A stretch of DNA of 64,000 nt from Atherinomorus stipes (GCA_023101725.1 JALJCO010001134.1:248001-312000), one strand, 5' to 3'. Shown: positions 11,563 through 23,534, counted from the stretch's first letter. Translations and numbers: made by a program. Notes: a model not told the origin generated them from the letters alone.

Positions 11563-11574
11563 AGTTTCGTTTCT
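11563..11574 (-). promoter_or_regulatory. ISRE-like motif in GIMAP copy 1 leader
   Basis: On the minus strand AGAAACGAAACT lies about 33 bp before the start codon. The same block (GCTGAACAGAAAYGAAACT) is conserved at the same place in GIMAP copy 2. It matches the AAACGAAACT half of classical interferon-stimulated response elements but has one base fewer between GAAA blocks than strict GAAANNGAAACT. Confidence 0.4.
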
Positions 11575-11599
11575 GTTCAGCTCTGTAATATGTGGCCTC

Positions 11600-11992
11600 A
11601 TTCTGGTCCTTCTAGTTTAACATGTGACACCTGTATGTGCTCAGCAGAAATAGCTTTGTCCTGTAAGAAACAGCTGATCTCTCTGCAGTAAATAACTGGA
11701 AATATGATTGTTCTTTTTGAGTGAATAAAGAATATTAAAAAACTAACAAACAAACAAAAAACCTGGGTGAAACAATTTCATAAGCTTGACCCACTTCACT
11801 CTGATTCCTGAGAATGGTTTGATCAATGGTTTGGGTGTGGGTGGACACGCCCACACCAGCGAGTTTACAGAAGTTTTCTTTGCTGTTCCTCCATTTCTTG
11901 CTGTAAGATAGCATTTTGTACAGATAACAGCTAAAAAAAAAAAAATTCACAATGCTGCTTGAACAATATGTTTTTAACTGAAACGATGTCAC

Positions 11993-12028
<36 letters not shown>

Positions 12029-12142
12029 GAGGGCCATTTCCAAATTTTCAGAAATACAGAGGTCTGCCACCCTTTATGCCTCATCAATCTCTCTCATATT
12101 TTAATTGCTGCATTCACTTTAGATGAACGCACAAGACATTTT
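11600..12142. other. Upstream region of GIMAP copy 1; (GT)n microsatellite
   Basis: Non-coding. Contains a perfect (TG)n run at 11994-12026 and a short A run near 11934. No gene seen. Confidence 0.6.
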
Positions 12143-13100
12143 ACAAAGGTCAGGGTCAAGTTTATTCATAACACACTTAAATCAATATAACGGGCCCAAA
12201 GTGCTGTACAAGTCTGCCAATTTGCCTACTGCAAAATACAGGTTACATGTTTAAAAACTAGTAAAAAGAAATAAATACAAGATAAAAGACTAAAACAACC
12301 ACAAGATAAAGACAAATCACACACCTAGTGCATACAGGTGTGTCTTTAAAAGATATTCAAAATGTTCAGTTGACTGGGCGTGTGTGTAATGTGGTATGGC
12401 AGAGCGTTCCTGAGCTTTGAACCTGCAACAGAAAAGGCTTGGTTTCTTTTTGGTTTCTTTTTGTCTTCTATAAAGGTACATGGTTTAAAAACAGGTGACT
12501 TGAGGAACTTGTTTCTCAAACTGGTTCATGTAAGGCTTCACCTTGGCTAAAAGACGCAACTGAAAAAAGAAAAACTGATTTTGACAACTCAAAAGAACTG
12601 TTTGTGAAATTTAAAGCAATATCAAAGAAATCACCAAGGCTTTTAACCCAAGTGCGGGTAAAGTAATCCAGGGGAGCCAGTACATTGTCATCTAAATTAA
12701 AAGGATGGCCAAATAAAAAGTTTCCATTTTCTTATCATTCAAATTTAAAAAGTTTAGGCCCATCCAGGTTTTAATGGCATGTAGACAGTTAATTAAGTTC
12801 TTCATGCAGCCTGGATCAGGTCTAAGTGGAAGAAACATTTGGAGGTTATCAGCAAAACAGTGGAATGGCTGTTATGACAAACGCAGGCAGTGGTGTAGTG
12901 GTCCCTGGAGAAGTGATTTTTTTGCCATTTTTTAAATGTATCCAAGAAAAACAGTTTTATAAACAGCAATATATAAGATAAGATTTAATCTTGAAATTAC
13001 ACATTATTAGGGACATGTCCTTTTGATTGACAGGTGGCAGAGGGTGCCAATTTTAGCCTAATTTAGGCTAATAGTTAGATTTTAAACCACCTGTCTTTGT
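12143..13100. other. Degenerate retroelement-like sequence; no intact gene
   Basis: The left end (AAGTTTATTCATAACACACTT then AAAGTGCTGTACAAG) resembles the reversed 3' end of fish LINE/SINE elements. A minus-strand stretch near 12340-12420 reads like a decayed LINE C-terminus (LPYHITHTPSQLN). The rest is unassigned. Confidence 0.35.
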
Positions 13101-13110
13101 TTGTTCCTGT

Positions 13111-13600
13111 TCACTTCAAATAAGCTCGGTTATTAGCTCGGTTAGCTGACAGGTGTGGCCCCCGGTGGGGTTTTCTGCTGCTGCAGCCCATCTGCTTCCA
13201 GGTTGGATGTATTGTGCATTCAGAGATGCTCTTCTGCATACTTTGGTTATAACAAGTGGTTATTTGAATTACTGTTGCCTTTCTATCAGCTGGAACCAGT
13301 CTAGCCATTCTCCTCTGGCCTCTGGCATCAACAAGGCATTTGCGCCCACAGAACTGCTGCTCACTGGATATTTTCTCTTTTTCGGACCATTCTCTGTAAA
13401 CCCTAGAGATGGTTGTGCAGGAAAATCCCAGTAAATCAGCAGTTTCTGAAATACTCAGACCAGCCCGTCTGGCACCAACAACCACGCCACGTTCAAGCTC
13501 ACTTACATCACCTTTCTTCCCCATTCTGATGCTGGTTTGAACTGCAGCAGTTGGACACGTGTACCTAATAAAGTGGGCAATGTGTGTACACTGTATTACG
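13111..13600 (-). pseudogene. Tc1-like transposase remnant
   Basis: The 13524-13111 frame has a Tc1/mariner N-terminus: a helix-turn-helix region (SISETADLLGFSCTTISRVY, about residues 24-43), then a basic linker. Family knowledge: this paired DNA-binding region recognises the terminal inverted repeats. The frame then degenerates, and no DDE catalytic domain is present. Just upstream of its start is CACGTGTACCTAATAAAGTG (13557-13576), a motif common at the ends of fish Tc1-like elements. It is a dead fragment between two GIMAP genes. Confidence 0.75.
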
Positions 13601-15603
13601 ACTATGGTGTCTTATTGAACGGGGGAACAAGCTTGTCCAGCAATGTTAGTTGGTTTGGGGGAGCCTGACAACATTTTTGCGGTGGCTTCAGAACCCCCCT
13701 AATAGGCCTAAAGATGCCCATGGAACCCAGGATCATCTTCTGGATGGTAGGCACGGCAGCAGTGCTACTGATGCTGATTTGTACATTACTTAGTCCAATA
13801 ATAAATAGGTTTGCTGAAGAGAAGAAGCAACAAATAAACGTGAGCATTACATTTCTTAAAACAGTCGGAAAAGTGGGCCTACTGACTCTCAGCAGCTATC
13901 CACCTTATTCCTCGCCCCCATCAGCCCTTCTGTGTAAAATGTGACTGATATGCGGAACAAGCGTTTATTGACATGCCAGATGTTCACACTACTCTACTTT
14001 GTAAAGTTTTCTGCCTCACGAGGCCTTAAGGTGAAAATTTTATTTTTTGACTAGTGAGCCGAAAAACTCTGGTTGCACTTAACTTGCCCCCCCCCCCCAA
14101 AAAAGAAGTGTCTGAACTATGAAAGTGATTTAGTGACAGCTTTTATTTAAATCTTCCTCATCATACCGTTTACATTTTTATGTTGTCAGACCACGATGAG
14201 CAAACACAAGTTATTGACATATTTACATTGTATGTTGTGGTGTTGTTAGCAAATAAAGGAATTATCATTGCATGATTCTGTTCCACATTCCCACATTCAT
14301 GATGTAACAATGTAGCATCAACTCTTTGCATTGGTGAAAATTTAATCTGAAAGTTGTATATCCCTAATCCCCGCTGAAACACACATAATATATATGTAAA
14401 ATATGATTAAAAACATACAGTATTAGCATTACATTTTATAATCCAAATCATCTTTATATATCTCTTCTGACAGCACAAGGAGAAAAAAAACACATTTTTG
14501 TTGAATGTTCATTTACAGACGTGAGACCAAAGATCAGTAGATGCAGATAAAAACCGCTCAACACCTTTAACATGTTTTTTAAAAGTATCTAGATACTGTG
14601 ATTGATAACTTATCTAAATTCTTGTACTCAGATGTGTACTACCAATTACCGGTGTGTTTATGCTGCCTTTATGTGGTATCGTATTTATGGTAAATACCAA
14701 AGTCTGAATACGCACTCATGTTGTCATTTCAATGGAAATCTGGAAAAATTTTATGCTGCCGGAGTTGCAGAGATGAGCAATGAAAATGTCCTGAATGGGA
14801 TGCGTTGGATTATTTTTCAAGTTTTCTGACGCTGTAATTTGGTCAGTTTGTAGTCTGCATAACTCTGTGACATACTGTATAAAACTTTAATAACATCACC
14901 ATTTAAACTTAGTTTTCTTTGTAAAAAGATGGTTACTGTTTGGTTTGCCTCGTAAGAGCAGCTAGCCAGCTGTCGAAGCTGTCAGTCAAAGATAGCCTCC
15001 AGTGTTTAACTTCATTACAACAAATCACTTGAACACAACACTGGTAATTTCCACTTAACGAGCATAGGAGTTTCCATACTATAGCAGCATTTGGGATTCC
15101 TTTGGGTACTTTTCAAAGGGTTTAAATTGGTAAGAGAACAACTTTATTTATGAGAGTGTGGGTAAAGACATTTATTTTATATATGTATATATATAAAACA
15201 AGTAATCATTTGCACCTTCTGAAAAATGTCAAAGAACTCCAAAATCCTGCAAGGGTATGTAAAATTTTGAGCGCAACTGTATGCAGTCAATAACACATGA
15301 TTCATAAAGTTTTAATCTGTAAAATTTTCAGAAATTAGCTTGTTAGTAAAGTAAATACAACCCAAAGTACAAATATGACTCAAACTAACCCCATAATTTT
15401 AAAAGGCAAGAAAAAAATATACAGTGACAAAGTCAGTTAGACTTATGTCTTGAATCAAAAAGACACTTATGAAATCACTGTCTTATTGTCTCTATATTAA
15501 TGCATTTTTTGGAGCTGATGCCAAGAACTATTTAACACATGTTATCACTGAATAGTGCATTTGTTCTTTAAGAACAAAGCTCCTCCCACTGCAGCTCCTC
15601 CCA
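13601..15603. other. Intergenic between GIMAP copies; no gene seen
   Basis: Only short unsupported frames are present, plus a C12-A6 run near 14087. Just before the GIMAP stop lies a triple 15-bp repeat (GCTCCTCCCACTGCA type, 15580-15632) that overlaps the GIMAP copy 2 C-terminus. Confidence 0.5.
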
Positions 15604-16370
15604 CTACAGCTCCTCCCACTGCAGCTCTTCCCCTACCATTGTCAACGCACTCACTAGAAAGCTCCAAGCATTGCTTTCCTCTGCCCGTCGTCTGGCTTCT
15701 GCAATATGCATACCAGGATTTTCTCTCAGTATATCTTGTATAGCTCTTCTTCTTGCTCTCTCAGCCTCGATGAGCCTTTCATTGGTGTAGTATCTTCCTC
15801 CGTTTCTCTGAACCATTCTGTTGATCTTGTTCAGCAGCTCTCTGACCTGAGACACATCTCTGTCTCTGTTGTCAAAGACATGATGTCCTCCTTTACACTT
15901 ACTGATAAACTTCTGCAGAGCTTCATTATCACCAATGAACTCTTCAATGGAGACACCATCTGCCCTCAGATCATCTCCATGGGTGAACAAGGCTATGGTG
16001 TAATCCGCTGCTTCTTCGCCAAACACCTTCTGAATCATTTTCATCATTCCCACAGTTTGTTCTTCGGCTATAAAGCCCGGCTGGATCACAATGAGGAACA
16101 CGTGAGGACCCGGAGCAGCAAAGTGGATGCATCTAGCAAGCTCTCTTGTAATGTGCTCATTAGATTTGCTACTGTCAAACAGACCTGGAGTGTCAACTAC
16201 AGTTAGACGTTGATCTTCAAACTCTCCTCTTTTCTTTTCACACTCTAGTGTTACTGAAGAAGAATTAATGACTGAACAAAAATCTTCTCTTCTTAAGATG
16301 GTGTTTCCTGATGCGCTCTTTCCTGCTCCAGTTTTTCCAACTAGAACAATCCTCAGCTCTGTTTCACCAT
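15604..16370 (-). CDS. GIMAP GTPase copy 2, main exon (exon 2)
   Basis: With exon 1 (22964-22985) this gives a 262-residue AIG1/GIMAP GTPase. P-loop GKTGAGKSASG starts at residue 19; G3 DTPG and the GIMAP THGDD motif are present, followed by [16 protein letters not shown] and an Arg/Glu-rich coiled C-terminal helix. The P-loop is canonical, so nucleotide binding is expected. It lacks the hydrophobic tail of copy 1 and instead ends in a short acidic repeat (GEELQWEEL) encoded by a 15-bp tandem repeat, so the C-terminus is recently altered. The acceptor CTTTCAACAG and phase 1 agree with exon 1. The frame is intact. Confidence 0.93.
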
Positions 16371-17154
16371 CTGTTGAAAGATGTGAAAGCAAAAACATTA
16401 CTGGTGTTGTAAAAGACAAATTGCTGAGTTCTGAAGGCTGTCATTAAATCTCTACTGAACAACTGAATTTTATATGAAACACCTAAAACAAATCGTATGA
16501 GCGTGTAACCTGCAGGTTGAACCGCATTCACATCCAGCTGTGATGATGTTGTGCCAATATGCGAGGAATCAAAACAAACGTTTGATCAAACATAGATCAA
16601 ATTATGATATTATAAAACCAACATCACAATTAAAAATAAATCAAATCAAACTTTATTTCTGCAGAATTTTTCATGCAAAGTAGCCTCTCAAAGTGCTTTT
16701 ACACAATAAAAACTGCAACACAGACACAACATCAAAAATATCCCTCAAGTTTATCATAAACAAACACATATAAAGCTTTTGTGTTCAATTACTGTTCAAT
16801 TTTGTTTAGATATTACTTATTTCTAGGCAACTAATGGGTAATGGGTCCTATGGGGTCCTACAGGGTCCTTATTCGGCCATCTTGCTCAGATGTGTTCCTG
16901 GGGGTTGTTCCAGAAAGGAGGCTTAAAGGAATAGTACACCCACAGAATGATTTAACTTTATTTTCCACTTCCCCTCATGGTGAGTAAGACTCTGGAGCAC
17001 TTTTTTAATATCTCAAATGCAGCCGGCGATCAGGAAGGCTTCTTGTTTCCCCCAACTTTCATATAATGTAGTTCGCTGGGGTTTGAGCCAAAAAGGTCCA
17101 TAAAAGTCCACAAAAATTGTCAATATTCTTCCATACATTATTAACTTAAGTTTT

Positions 17155-18555
17155 ATGTCTTCAGTTTGTCCACAAGCCTGGAAAACAGCAAAAATTATCC
17201 CATTACAGAAAAATAAGAAACTGCCCTTTTCCAGCTCAAATACTCGTCCGATAAGTCTACTACCTGTGTTAGGAAAAATAATAGAGACCATAGTATATGA
17301 GCAAATTAACAATTATCTCTCAGCTAATAACATAATTTGTCACTCTCAACATGCTTATAGAAAGGCTCATTCTACAGCAACAGCACTAATTAGTATGTCT
17401 GACGACTGGCTTAGAAGTATTGAAATGAAAGAAATGGTGGGAGTTGTGTTTCTAGATTTTTCAGCTGCTTTTGATTTAATTGACCACTATCTACTATTAG
17501 AAAAACTTTCCTGCTATGGTTTTGAACAGTCTGCACTTACTTGGTTCTACAGTTATTTAACTAACCGGTCACAAACGGTATATTTTAATGGTTCATTTTC
17601 TGAAAAACAAACTGTGACATGTGGTGTACCTCAAGGGAGCTGTCTGGGTCCTTTATTATTTTCAATTTTCACAAATGACTTACCCTACATACTCGGAAGA
17701 ACTAAAATAATTATGTATGCAGATGATTCTACTATATATACATCAGCAAGAACAAATAATGAATTAGAAACTATTATGAATAATGAACTAGTAGGTGTGG
17801 ATAAATGGGTGAAAGCAAATAAGCTGGTATTGAATATATCAAAAACTAACAGCATGATTGTGAGGTCAAACTACAACGTAAACAGTAATCATGTATTAAA
17901 TATTAATATCAATAATGTCTCGAAATAGAATGTGCATGAGGCCAAGCTTCTGTGAGTGACGGTTGATAACAAATTATCATGGAGAAAACATATTAATAAC
18001 ATGATTGCAAAGATGGGTAGAGGAATTTCAGTCATAAGAAGACATGCAACCTTTATGTCCCCAAATATTCTTAAAATGATAACTCAATCACTGATATTTT
18101 CTCAACTGGATTACTGCCCAGTCGTTTGGTCTAATGCCCCTGGAGAGATGCTACACAAATTACAACATGTACAAAATAGAGCTGCCCGAATAATATTGAG
18201 GTGTGACTTTAGGACGAATATCATAACAATGCATAAAAAACTAAACTGGTTATTGGTCAAAGACAGACTTTCATACTCATTGACTGTTATTATTAGAAAT
18301 GTACCTGTATTACAAATACCTTATACTTTATTTACAAACCTTACTTTTAGTTCTGAGAATCATGAATACATAACCAGGCATGCAACTGAAGGAAATTTTA
18401 GTTTGCCTAAAGCAAAGTCAAATGCCATAAAAAGAACTGTTATGTATAGAGGTATGAAAGCATGGAATTCACTGCCAAAATACATTAAATTGATAACTGA
18501 TTTAAAAAAATTTAAAAGATCATTGAAAGAACATTTATCAAAGGTTGTCACATAA
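17155..18555 (+). pseudogene. LINE reverse transcriptase, two in-frame stops
   Basis: One continuous frame of about 466 codons is broken by TAG at 17926-17928 and a TGA about 27 bases later. Motifs in order: a fingers segment with ARPISLLP-like NTRPISLLPV, FLDFSAAFD (catalytic Asp), GVPQGSCLGPLLF, MYADD (catalytic Asp pair), then the thumb region and a C-terminal AWNSLP motif typical of LINE proteins. It would copy LINE RNA at a nicked target. The N-terminus starts inside the RT domain, so the copy is dead twice over. Confidence 0.88.
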
Positions 18556-18589
18556 AACATGATTAAAATGATTTATAGAGGATTAGAGA

Positions 18590-18955
18590 TGGATATGTTT
18601 GTGTGTGCATGTGTAAGGGTATGTATACGTGTGTGCATGTGTGTATATAGGTGTACATGTATGTACAGTGTATATATGTATGTGTGTGTGTGTATGTGTA
18701 TATGTGTGTACTGTGTATGTATGTATGTATATATGTGTGTGTGTATATATATATATATATATTTATATGTGTATATGTGTGTATGTATATGTATGTGTAT
18801 ATATATATATATATATGCACACATGTAGAGAATGAGTGTATGTGTGTTGGTGTATATATATGCATATATATATGTGTGTGGGTGTATGTATGTATATGTA
18901 GATATGTTTATGTATGTGTATGTATGTGTGTAGGTATGTATATATACATACACTT
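18590..18955. repeat. TG/TA/TATG microsatellite inside the LINE 3'UTR
   Basis: Long imperfect alternation of GT, AT and TATG units. Its translated frames (Ile/Tyr/Val/Cys repeats) are not genes. Confidence 0.9.
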
Positions 18956-19340
18956 GGATGTGACTGTTAGTGTGAATTAGTGTGCATTAGAAAAGTGTAT
19001 GTGTATGTAGAGAAGAATGTAATGGCAACGACAAAAGTAAATTGAACTGGTTAGATCACATGGTTCTATGACAGTGAGGAAGTACACAGTCGTCTTGACT
19101 TGCTGTGCTTTATGGTTTGTTTTGATTGTTTCTGTGTATGTATAGGTGTATATGTATGTATATATGTGTATGTATGTATCTATGTATATACATATATATA
19201 GATTATTGGAGATTTTGTTTTAATGTCCATATAATTTAATTATTATTGTTTTATTTTATTTGTTTGTTTGTTTTTATTGTATTTTTTTGTGGGACCCCAG
19301 GAAGAATAGCTGTAGCTTGCTACAGCTAATGGGGATCTTA

Positions 19341-19371
<31 letters not shown>

Positions 19372-20363
19372 CTGCTCGTCCAATGTAATCCAAGTGTCCT
19401 GAGTGGGTGGTGTCCAGAATTTACTCAAAACGACATCATTTAGTATATTTTTAGAGCCTAAACAGTACTACATCGCATCTCTAGTAAGCACGCCGATGCG
19501 TGTTCATGAAACTACGGAAGCCGCGGCAGACGAGATCGCGTGTTCTCTTTTTTCTTTCTTTCTTTGATTTAAATCAATATCCAACCCCTCTTGTGTTTGT
19601 CCCGGTTTGTCTGCAGCTCTGTCGCTCTTAGCACAATGTGAACAGCTAATTTCTTCTTCTACACTTGCATTATCGGCAGAGTAGTGACTGAACGCCGAGG
19701 CTTCCGTATTTTCGTGAACGCCCATTTGCGTGCTTTGTGAAAGACAGATGTAGTACTGTTTAGGCTCTAAAAATATACTGAATGACGTCATTTCGATTAA
19801 ATTCTGGACACTACCCACTCAGGACACTTGGATCACATTGGACGAGAAGTATGGAGGAATATTGACAAGTTTTTGTGCACTTTTATGGACCTTTTTGGCT
19901 CGGACCCCAGCAAACTCCATTTTATGAAAGTTGGGGAGAAAAGAGAAGCCTTCCTGATCGCCGGCTGCATTTGAGATATTAAAAAAGTGCTCCAGAGTCT
20001 TGCTCACCATGAGGGTAAGTGGAAAATAAAGTTAAATCATTCTGTGGGTGAACTATTCCTTTAACAAATGCTGTTAGTCAGTTCCACAACTGTGGCTATG
20101 AATCAGCTTTCACAAGCCGGCTCGGTAAAGCCATCACCTCTGGCGCTTCGATATCACGATGAACATGGCAAAATGTGGAGCACCCCAGATGAAATTGCAG
20201 GTCCTCCTCGGAGCTTACGAGAGGGAGAAAATTATAATACTGGTGAAAAAAAAGCAAAAGGTCTGCATCCACCGCCGCTGCAACGCTTGGCGGAGGTTTG
20301 CCAGCAAAGACAGTGTGTGAGGATGTAAACTATAGTAGCTCACTGTACTTCTTGTCGACTTAA

Positions 20364-20560
20364 AGGGGAAGTTCAGGGTTTTTTACATTGGGCTTCATTT
20401 TTGAGTGAGTGAGGAAGGACCTTCATAGTTGCACACATCGTACTGATTGATTCCTCATCATTAAAACCCCTATCAGGACAGTATCACTGGGGGGTAGTTT
20501 TTGAAGGACACCACAATTATCAGTCACAATGGGATGATTAGCTGGAGAACACGCTGCATG
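20364..20560. mobile_element. One-ended TTAA MITE fragment (AGGGGAAGTTC family)
   Basis: TTAA at 20360-20363 is followed by AGGGGAAGTTCAGG, the same end as the complete element at 48348-49197. No matching right end was found nearby; the end coordinate is arbitrary. Confidence 0.45.
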
Positions 20561-21346
20561 CTTTATGCTGCTGAAGGTAATCTCTTTCCTTCAGCCTGCT
20601 GCTGTCAGCCATTCGGCGCCCCTGTCACTTCGGCAATTTACAATCCTTGATTTTTTCTTTTTCAAACCGAGGATCTTAAAAAACTGTAACGTGCCCTTTT
20701 TGTTTTGGTCTTTTTTATCATCTTGATTGTGTGAAGAGCTGGCACAGTCCTCCACTCAACATTATAACCCAGCATCTCCACTCACGACCAACGTAGCTTT
20801 CAGCAAGTGAACAACAAACATGGCGGTGGGGTGGGGCGATACGCTGTGACACAACTCCTCTGCTTCTATAAATTATTGGCTATTTATTCCCAATAATCCT
20901 CTTTTCCTGCTAAAATGTTCCCTGCCATGAGCGCTAGTAGTTTGAGGAAAACCTGCAGTGCAGCTGTCATCACGCCACCCCCCTTTATAAATAAACTTTA
21001 TTTGCGATTTTCTATCAGTATTGACAAACGTGCAGGACACGTACAGAATTCATGTGCAGAACACAGCTGTTTCCTGCTCCATTTTGCCGTAGCACTTGCT
21101 GCAAAATCCTAGCGAGTCTGCATCAGTTAAAAGGCTGAACAGTCCACTCTCCCTCCACCCTACACGGTTTGAGACGCCCCCCCAAGGCAGGGTAGGGGAT
21201 CCTGGAAAAACACTTTGAGCAAGCTACATTTGAAAAAATATACACCCCCCCCCAAAACCACGCCTCCAGAGCACAGGTGCACCGATGATTGTCAGTGTTC
21301 CACAGGTGATTTTTTTCTGTGTGCCTGTGTCAGAACATTTAATTAA

Positions 21347-22017
21347 AGGAATAGTACACCCAAAACATGATTAGCCTTCATTTTCTACTCACCCCCATGC
21401 TGAACAACACTCTGGAGTACTTTTTTGATATCTCAAATGCATCTGGAGATCTGGGAGGCTTCTTGCTGTCTGCTGACATTCAAATAATGGAGATCCCCAG
21501 CACCCGAGGCAAAAAGGTCCATAAAAGTCCACAAAAAACATGTCAATATTCCTCCATACTGCTCGTCCAATGTAATCCAAGTGTCCTGAGTGGGTAGCGT
21601 CCATAATTTACTTCGAAACAAAGTCATTAAGAATGTTTTTAGAACCTAAACAGTAGTGTATAGGATTTCCTAACAGCGCGCACCTGCGAGTTCACGACTC
21701 TACGGAAACCGCGGCAGACCAAACCAGATGAAAGTGCGCATTCAGCGTCTGCTCTGCCGATAATGCAAGCGTAGAAGAAGAAGTTCCGCTTTTCACCTGT
21801 TTATTTTCTGCCGTGAGCCAGGTGAGCTCTTTGCACAGGTAAACAGCAAATTTGCCTCGGGCGCTGGGGATCTCCATTATTTAAATGTCAGCAGACAGCA
21901 AGAAGCCTCCCAGATCTCCAGATGCATTTGAGATATCAAAAAAGTACTCCAGAGTGTTGTTCAGCATGGGGGTGAGTAGAAAATGAAGGCTAATCATGTT
22001 TTGGGTGTACTATTCCT
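21347..22017. mobile_element. Fold-back TTAA-target MITE, intact palindrome
   Basis: Ends AGGAATAGTACACCCAAAAC and GTTTTGGGTGTACTATTCCT, flanked by TTAA at 21343-21346 and 22018-22021. About 150-170 bp of each arm pairs with the other (for example GCTGGGGATCTCCATTATTT against its inverse). It is the same family as 16927-20060. Confidence 0.88.
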
Positions 22018-22065
22018 TTAATTGTCTGCAATCGGGGTGAGAAAAAAAAAACTTTAAGCAATATA

Positions 22066-22615
22066 GTAAAAAATGCTCCTGGAAAACATCATCCACCCTG
22101 CCTTTAATATGGTGGAGCCTCCGCGGGAATGTACAAACGGAGGGGTAGTGTGTAGGATTGGGCAACATGACTTGGACAGCTGGTGATGACGTTTCACGAG
22201 TTCACGAGCACGCACAAGTACACAGATCAAGATTCGGCCGTGGTCTAGTAAATTTCTCACGGTGAATGGCATGTATAATTTATGCCTTTTACATCTACGA
22301 GACCTTTTTCAAACAGAAATGCTGCCGTCTGACTGCAGGGAAAGCTGCTGCTCTCTGAAACAAAGCCATTCGCTACTGTAACAGCCTGGAACAAAACCTG
22401 CTCCTTAATCGGTTACTGTAAGTTAACAGTATGTTTTTGGATAAACTAGCTAGGACAGCCTTTTTCTGGGACCGAAAAACCAGGGTTATGCCGTTTAATC
22501 TGGGTTGACATACCAACCTAAGCCACTAAATCCGCCTCTTGGAACACCCCACCAACCCCCCGGTCTGTTCATGTAATTGAAGGTGGAGTGGGTGATGTTT
22601 TCCTGGACTATTTTT
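22066..22615. mobile_element. MITE with TCCTGGAAAACATCA termini
   Basis: An inverted repeat of about 30 bp: TCCTGGAAAACATCATCCAC at left and its diverged inverse (GGGTGATGTTTTCCTGGA) at right. Exact ends and target duplication are unclear. Confidence 0.6.
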
Positions 22616-22963
22616 ACCAGCTGGATTACCTTAAACATCTCTAAACATTTGCGTAATGAGTTGAGTTACTATTTAAAACTTAACATGTCAATCTGTTTTC
22701 ATGTGAATGTAAAATGCAAAATATTACAGACTGCTCTCTTCTATTTAACATTTACTGAATATTTAAATTTTTATTACATTTTTTTTTTTTACAATGTGTT
22801 TTTTTTTGTGGAATAAATATATTTCCCTTTTTCTTAACTGAAGTTGAACTGAACCAATGAAATCATATTAAATAAATGTGCTTAGAATAAAATATATATA
22901 TAAAAAAGTTAAATATTTACTTGCTTGGTTTACTATTTAATATTTACTTGGTAAGAAACTCAC

Positions 22964-22985
22964 CAATGTCTCTCTGAAGCGCCAT
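22964..22985 (-). CDS. GIMAP copy 2, first coding exon
   Basis: A 22-bp exon encoding MALQRDI plus one base, with donor G|GTGAGT. The length and phase match the main exon ending at 16370 (789 bases, 263 codons with stop) and the paralogous exon at 11509-11530. Confidence 0.85.
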
Positions 22986-23020
22986 GACTCTCCACAGCTG
23001 ACACTCTTCTGATCATAAGC

Positions 23021-23045
23021 AGTTTCATTTCTGTTCAGCTTTATA
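23021..23045 (-). promoter_or_regulatory. GIMAP copy 2 core promoter: TATA box and ISRE-like motif
   Basis: On the minus strand a TATA box (GATATAAAG, core at 23040-23045) is followed by AGAAATGAAACT (23021-23032), the counterpart of the GIMAP copy 1 motif. The start codon is about 36 bp further on. The order suggests that transcription starts at or just after the motif. Confidence 0.5.
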
Positions 23046-23240
23046 TCGCCTCTTTCTGGCTCTTCCAGTTTTGCATAATGACACTTATGTGTGCAGGAAG
23101 ACATAGTTTTTCCCTGGTTTTAAAAGATAAAAGCAAACAAACAAACAAAAAAAAACAGCTGATTGTTCTCTGTAGTAAATGAACAAATAACAACGCTCCT
23201 CTATTAAAAAACAAACCAGATGAGGTACCTGCAGTTTTAA

Positions 23241-23534
23241 AGGTACAGTATGTAGGAATTATTGACATCTAGTGGTAAAGATCTGTATTTTAAACAAAAG
23301 ATGTTTTCTTGGTAAAAAATATGTTTTCTTTCAAATAACTTCATACCCCAAGCACTGTTGTGAATGTATGGTGGCTGATAGTGGCCAAAATATTCCCAGA
23401 CATATGTTTTTATTTGTGAATTGATCCAGTGGTCTCAGGTTTAGCTATGACTGGACTATGAGCAGTCCCGGCAGCATGAGCGGGCATTGACAGGCATTAG
23501 TGAAAAATGTATAAAAATGCAGTTCTCACACTAA
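23241..23534. mobile_element. Truncated TTAA-target MITE (AGGTACAGTATG family)
   Basis: TTAA (23237-23240) is followed by AGGTACAGTATGTAGGAA. About 240 bp matches, in reverse, the right half of the element at 9792-10744. The other end is missing; a Harbinger-like element follows at 23535. Confidence 0.6.

Larger units (their letters stand above)
17137..19373 (+). mobile_element. 5'-truncated LINE (non-LTR retrotransposon)
   Basis: Inserted in the fold-back element. It contains the C-terminal part of a LINE reverse transcriptase, a 3'UTR with a long TG/TA microsatellite, and a 3' tail of tandem AAACT units after GGGGATCTTAAATA. There are no upstream ORF1 or endonuclease domains, the usual 5' truncation. 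Its last 570 bp are nearly identical to the insertion at 35394-35977. The clade is not assigned with certainty. Confidence 0.88.
16927..20060. mobile_element. Long fold-back TTAA-target element with LINE inserted in one arm
   Basis: Ends AGGAATAGTACACCCACAGA and the inverse ending CTATTCCT, flanked by TTAA (16923-16926, 20061-20064). The arms are several hundred bp long and inverted (the left arm resumes at 19374; the right arm covers about 19680-20060). The left arm is split by a 2.2-kb LINE at 17137-19373. An uninterrupted relative lies at 21347-22017 and shows exactly where the LINE went in (CCATAC|TGCTCGTCC). Confidence 0.85.
16371..22963 (-). other. Intron 1 of GIMAP copy 2, transposon-filled
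   Basis: A 6.6-kb intron, compared with 2.3 kb in copy 1. The excess is explained by a fold-back element carrying a LINE (16927-20060), a second fold-back element (21347-22017) and a further MITE (about 22066-22615). The rest (16371-16926, 20065-21346, 22616-22963) shows no gene. It holds a LINE/SINE-tail-like stretch near 16635-16745 (TCAAATCAAACTTTATTT) and a single left end of the AGGGGAAGTTC TTAA family at 20364. Confidence 0.75.

Noticed and set aside
13714..13944. Hydrophobic plus-strand frame (GTAAVLLMLICTLLSP)
   Set aside because: Single predicted membrane segment only; no splice signals, homology or neighbours support it.
18559..18980. Overlapping frames rich in Tyr, Ile, Val, Cys and His on both strands (also at 35256-35595)
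   Set aside because: Translations of the TG/TA/TATG microsatellite in the LINE 3'UTR.
20068..20328. 86-residue plus-strand frame between fold-back elements
   Set aside because: No recognisable domain, no splice context, inside a GIMAP intron on the other strand.
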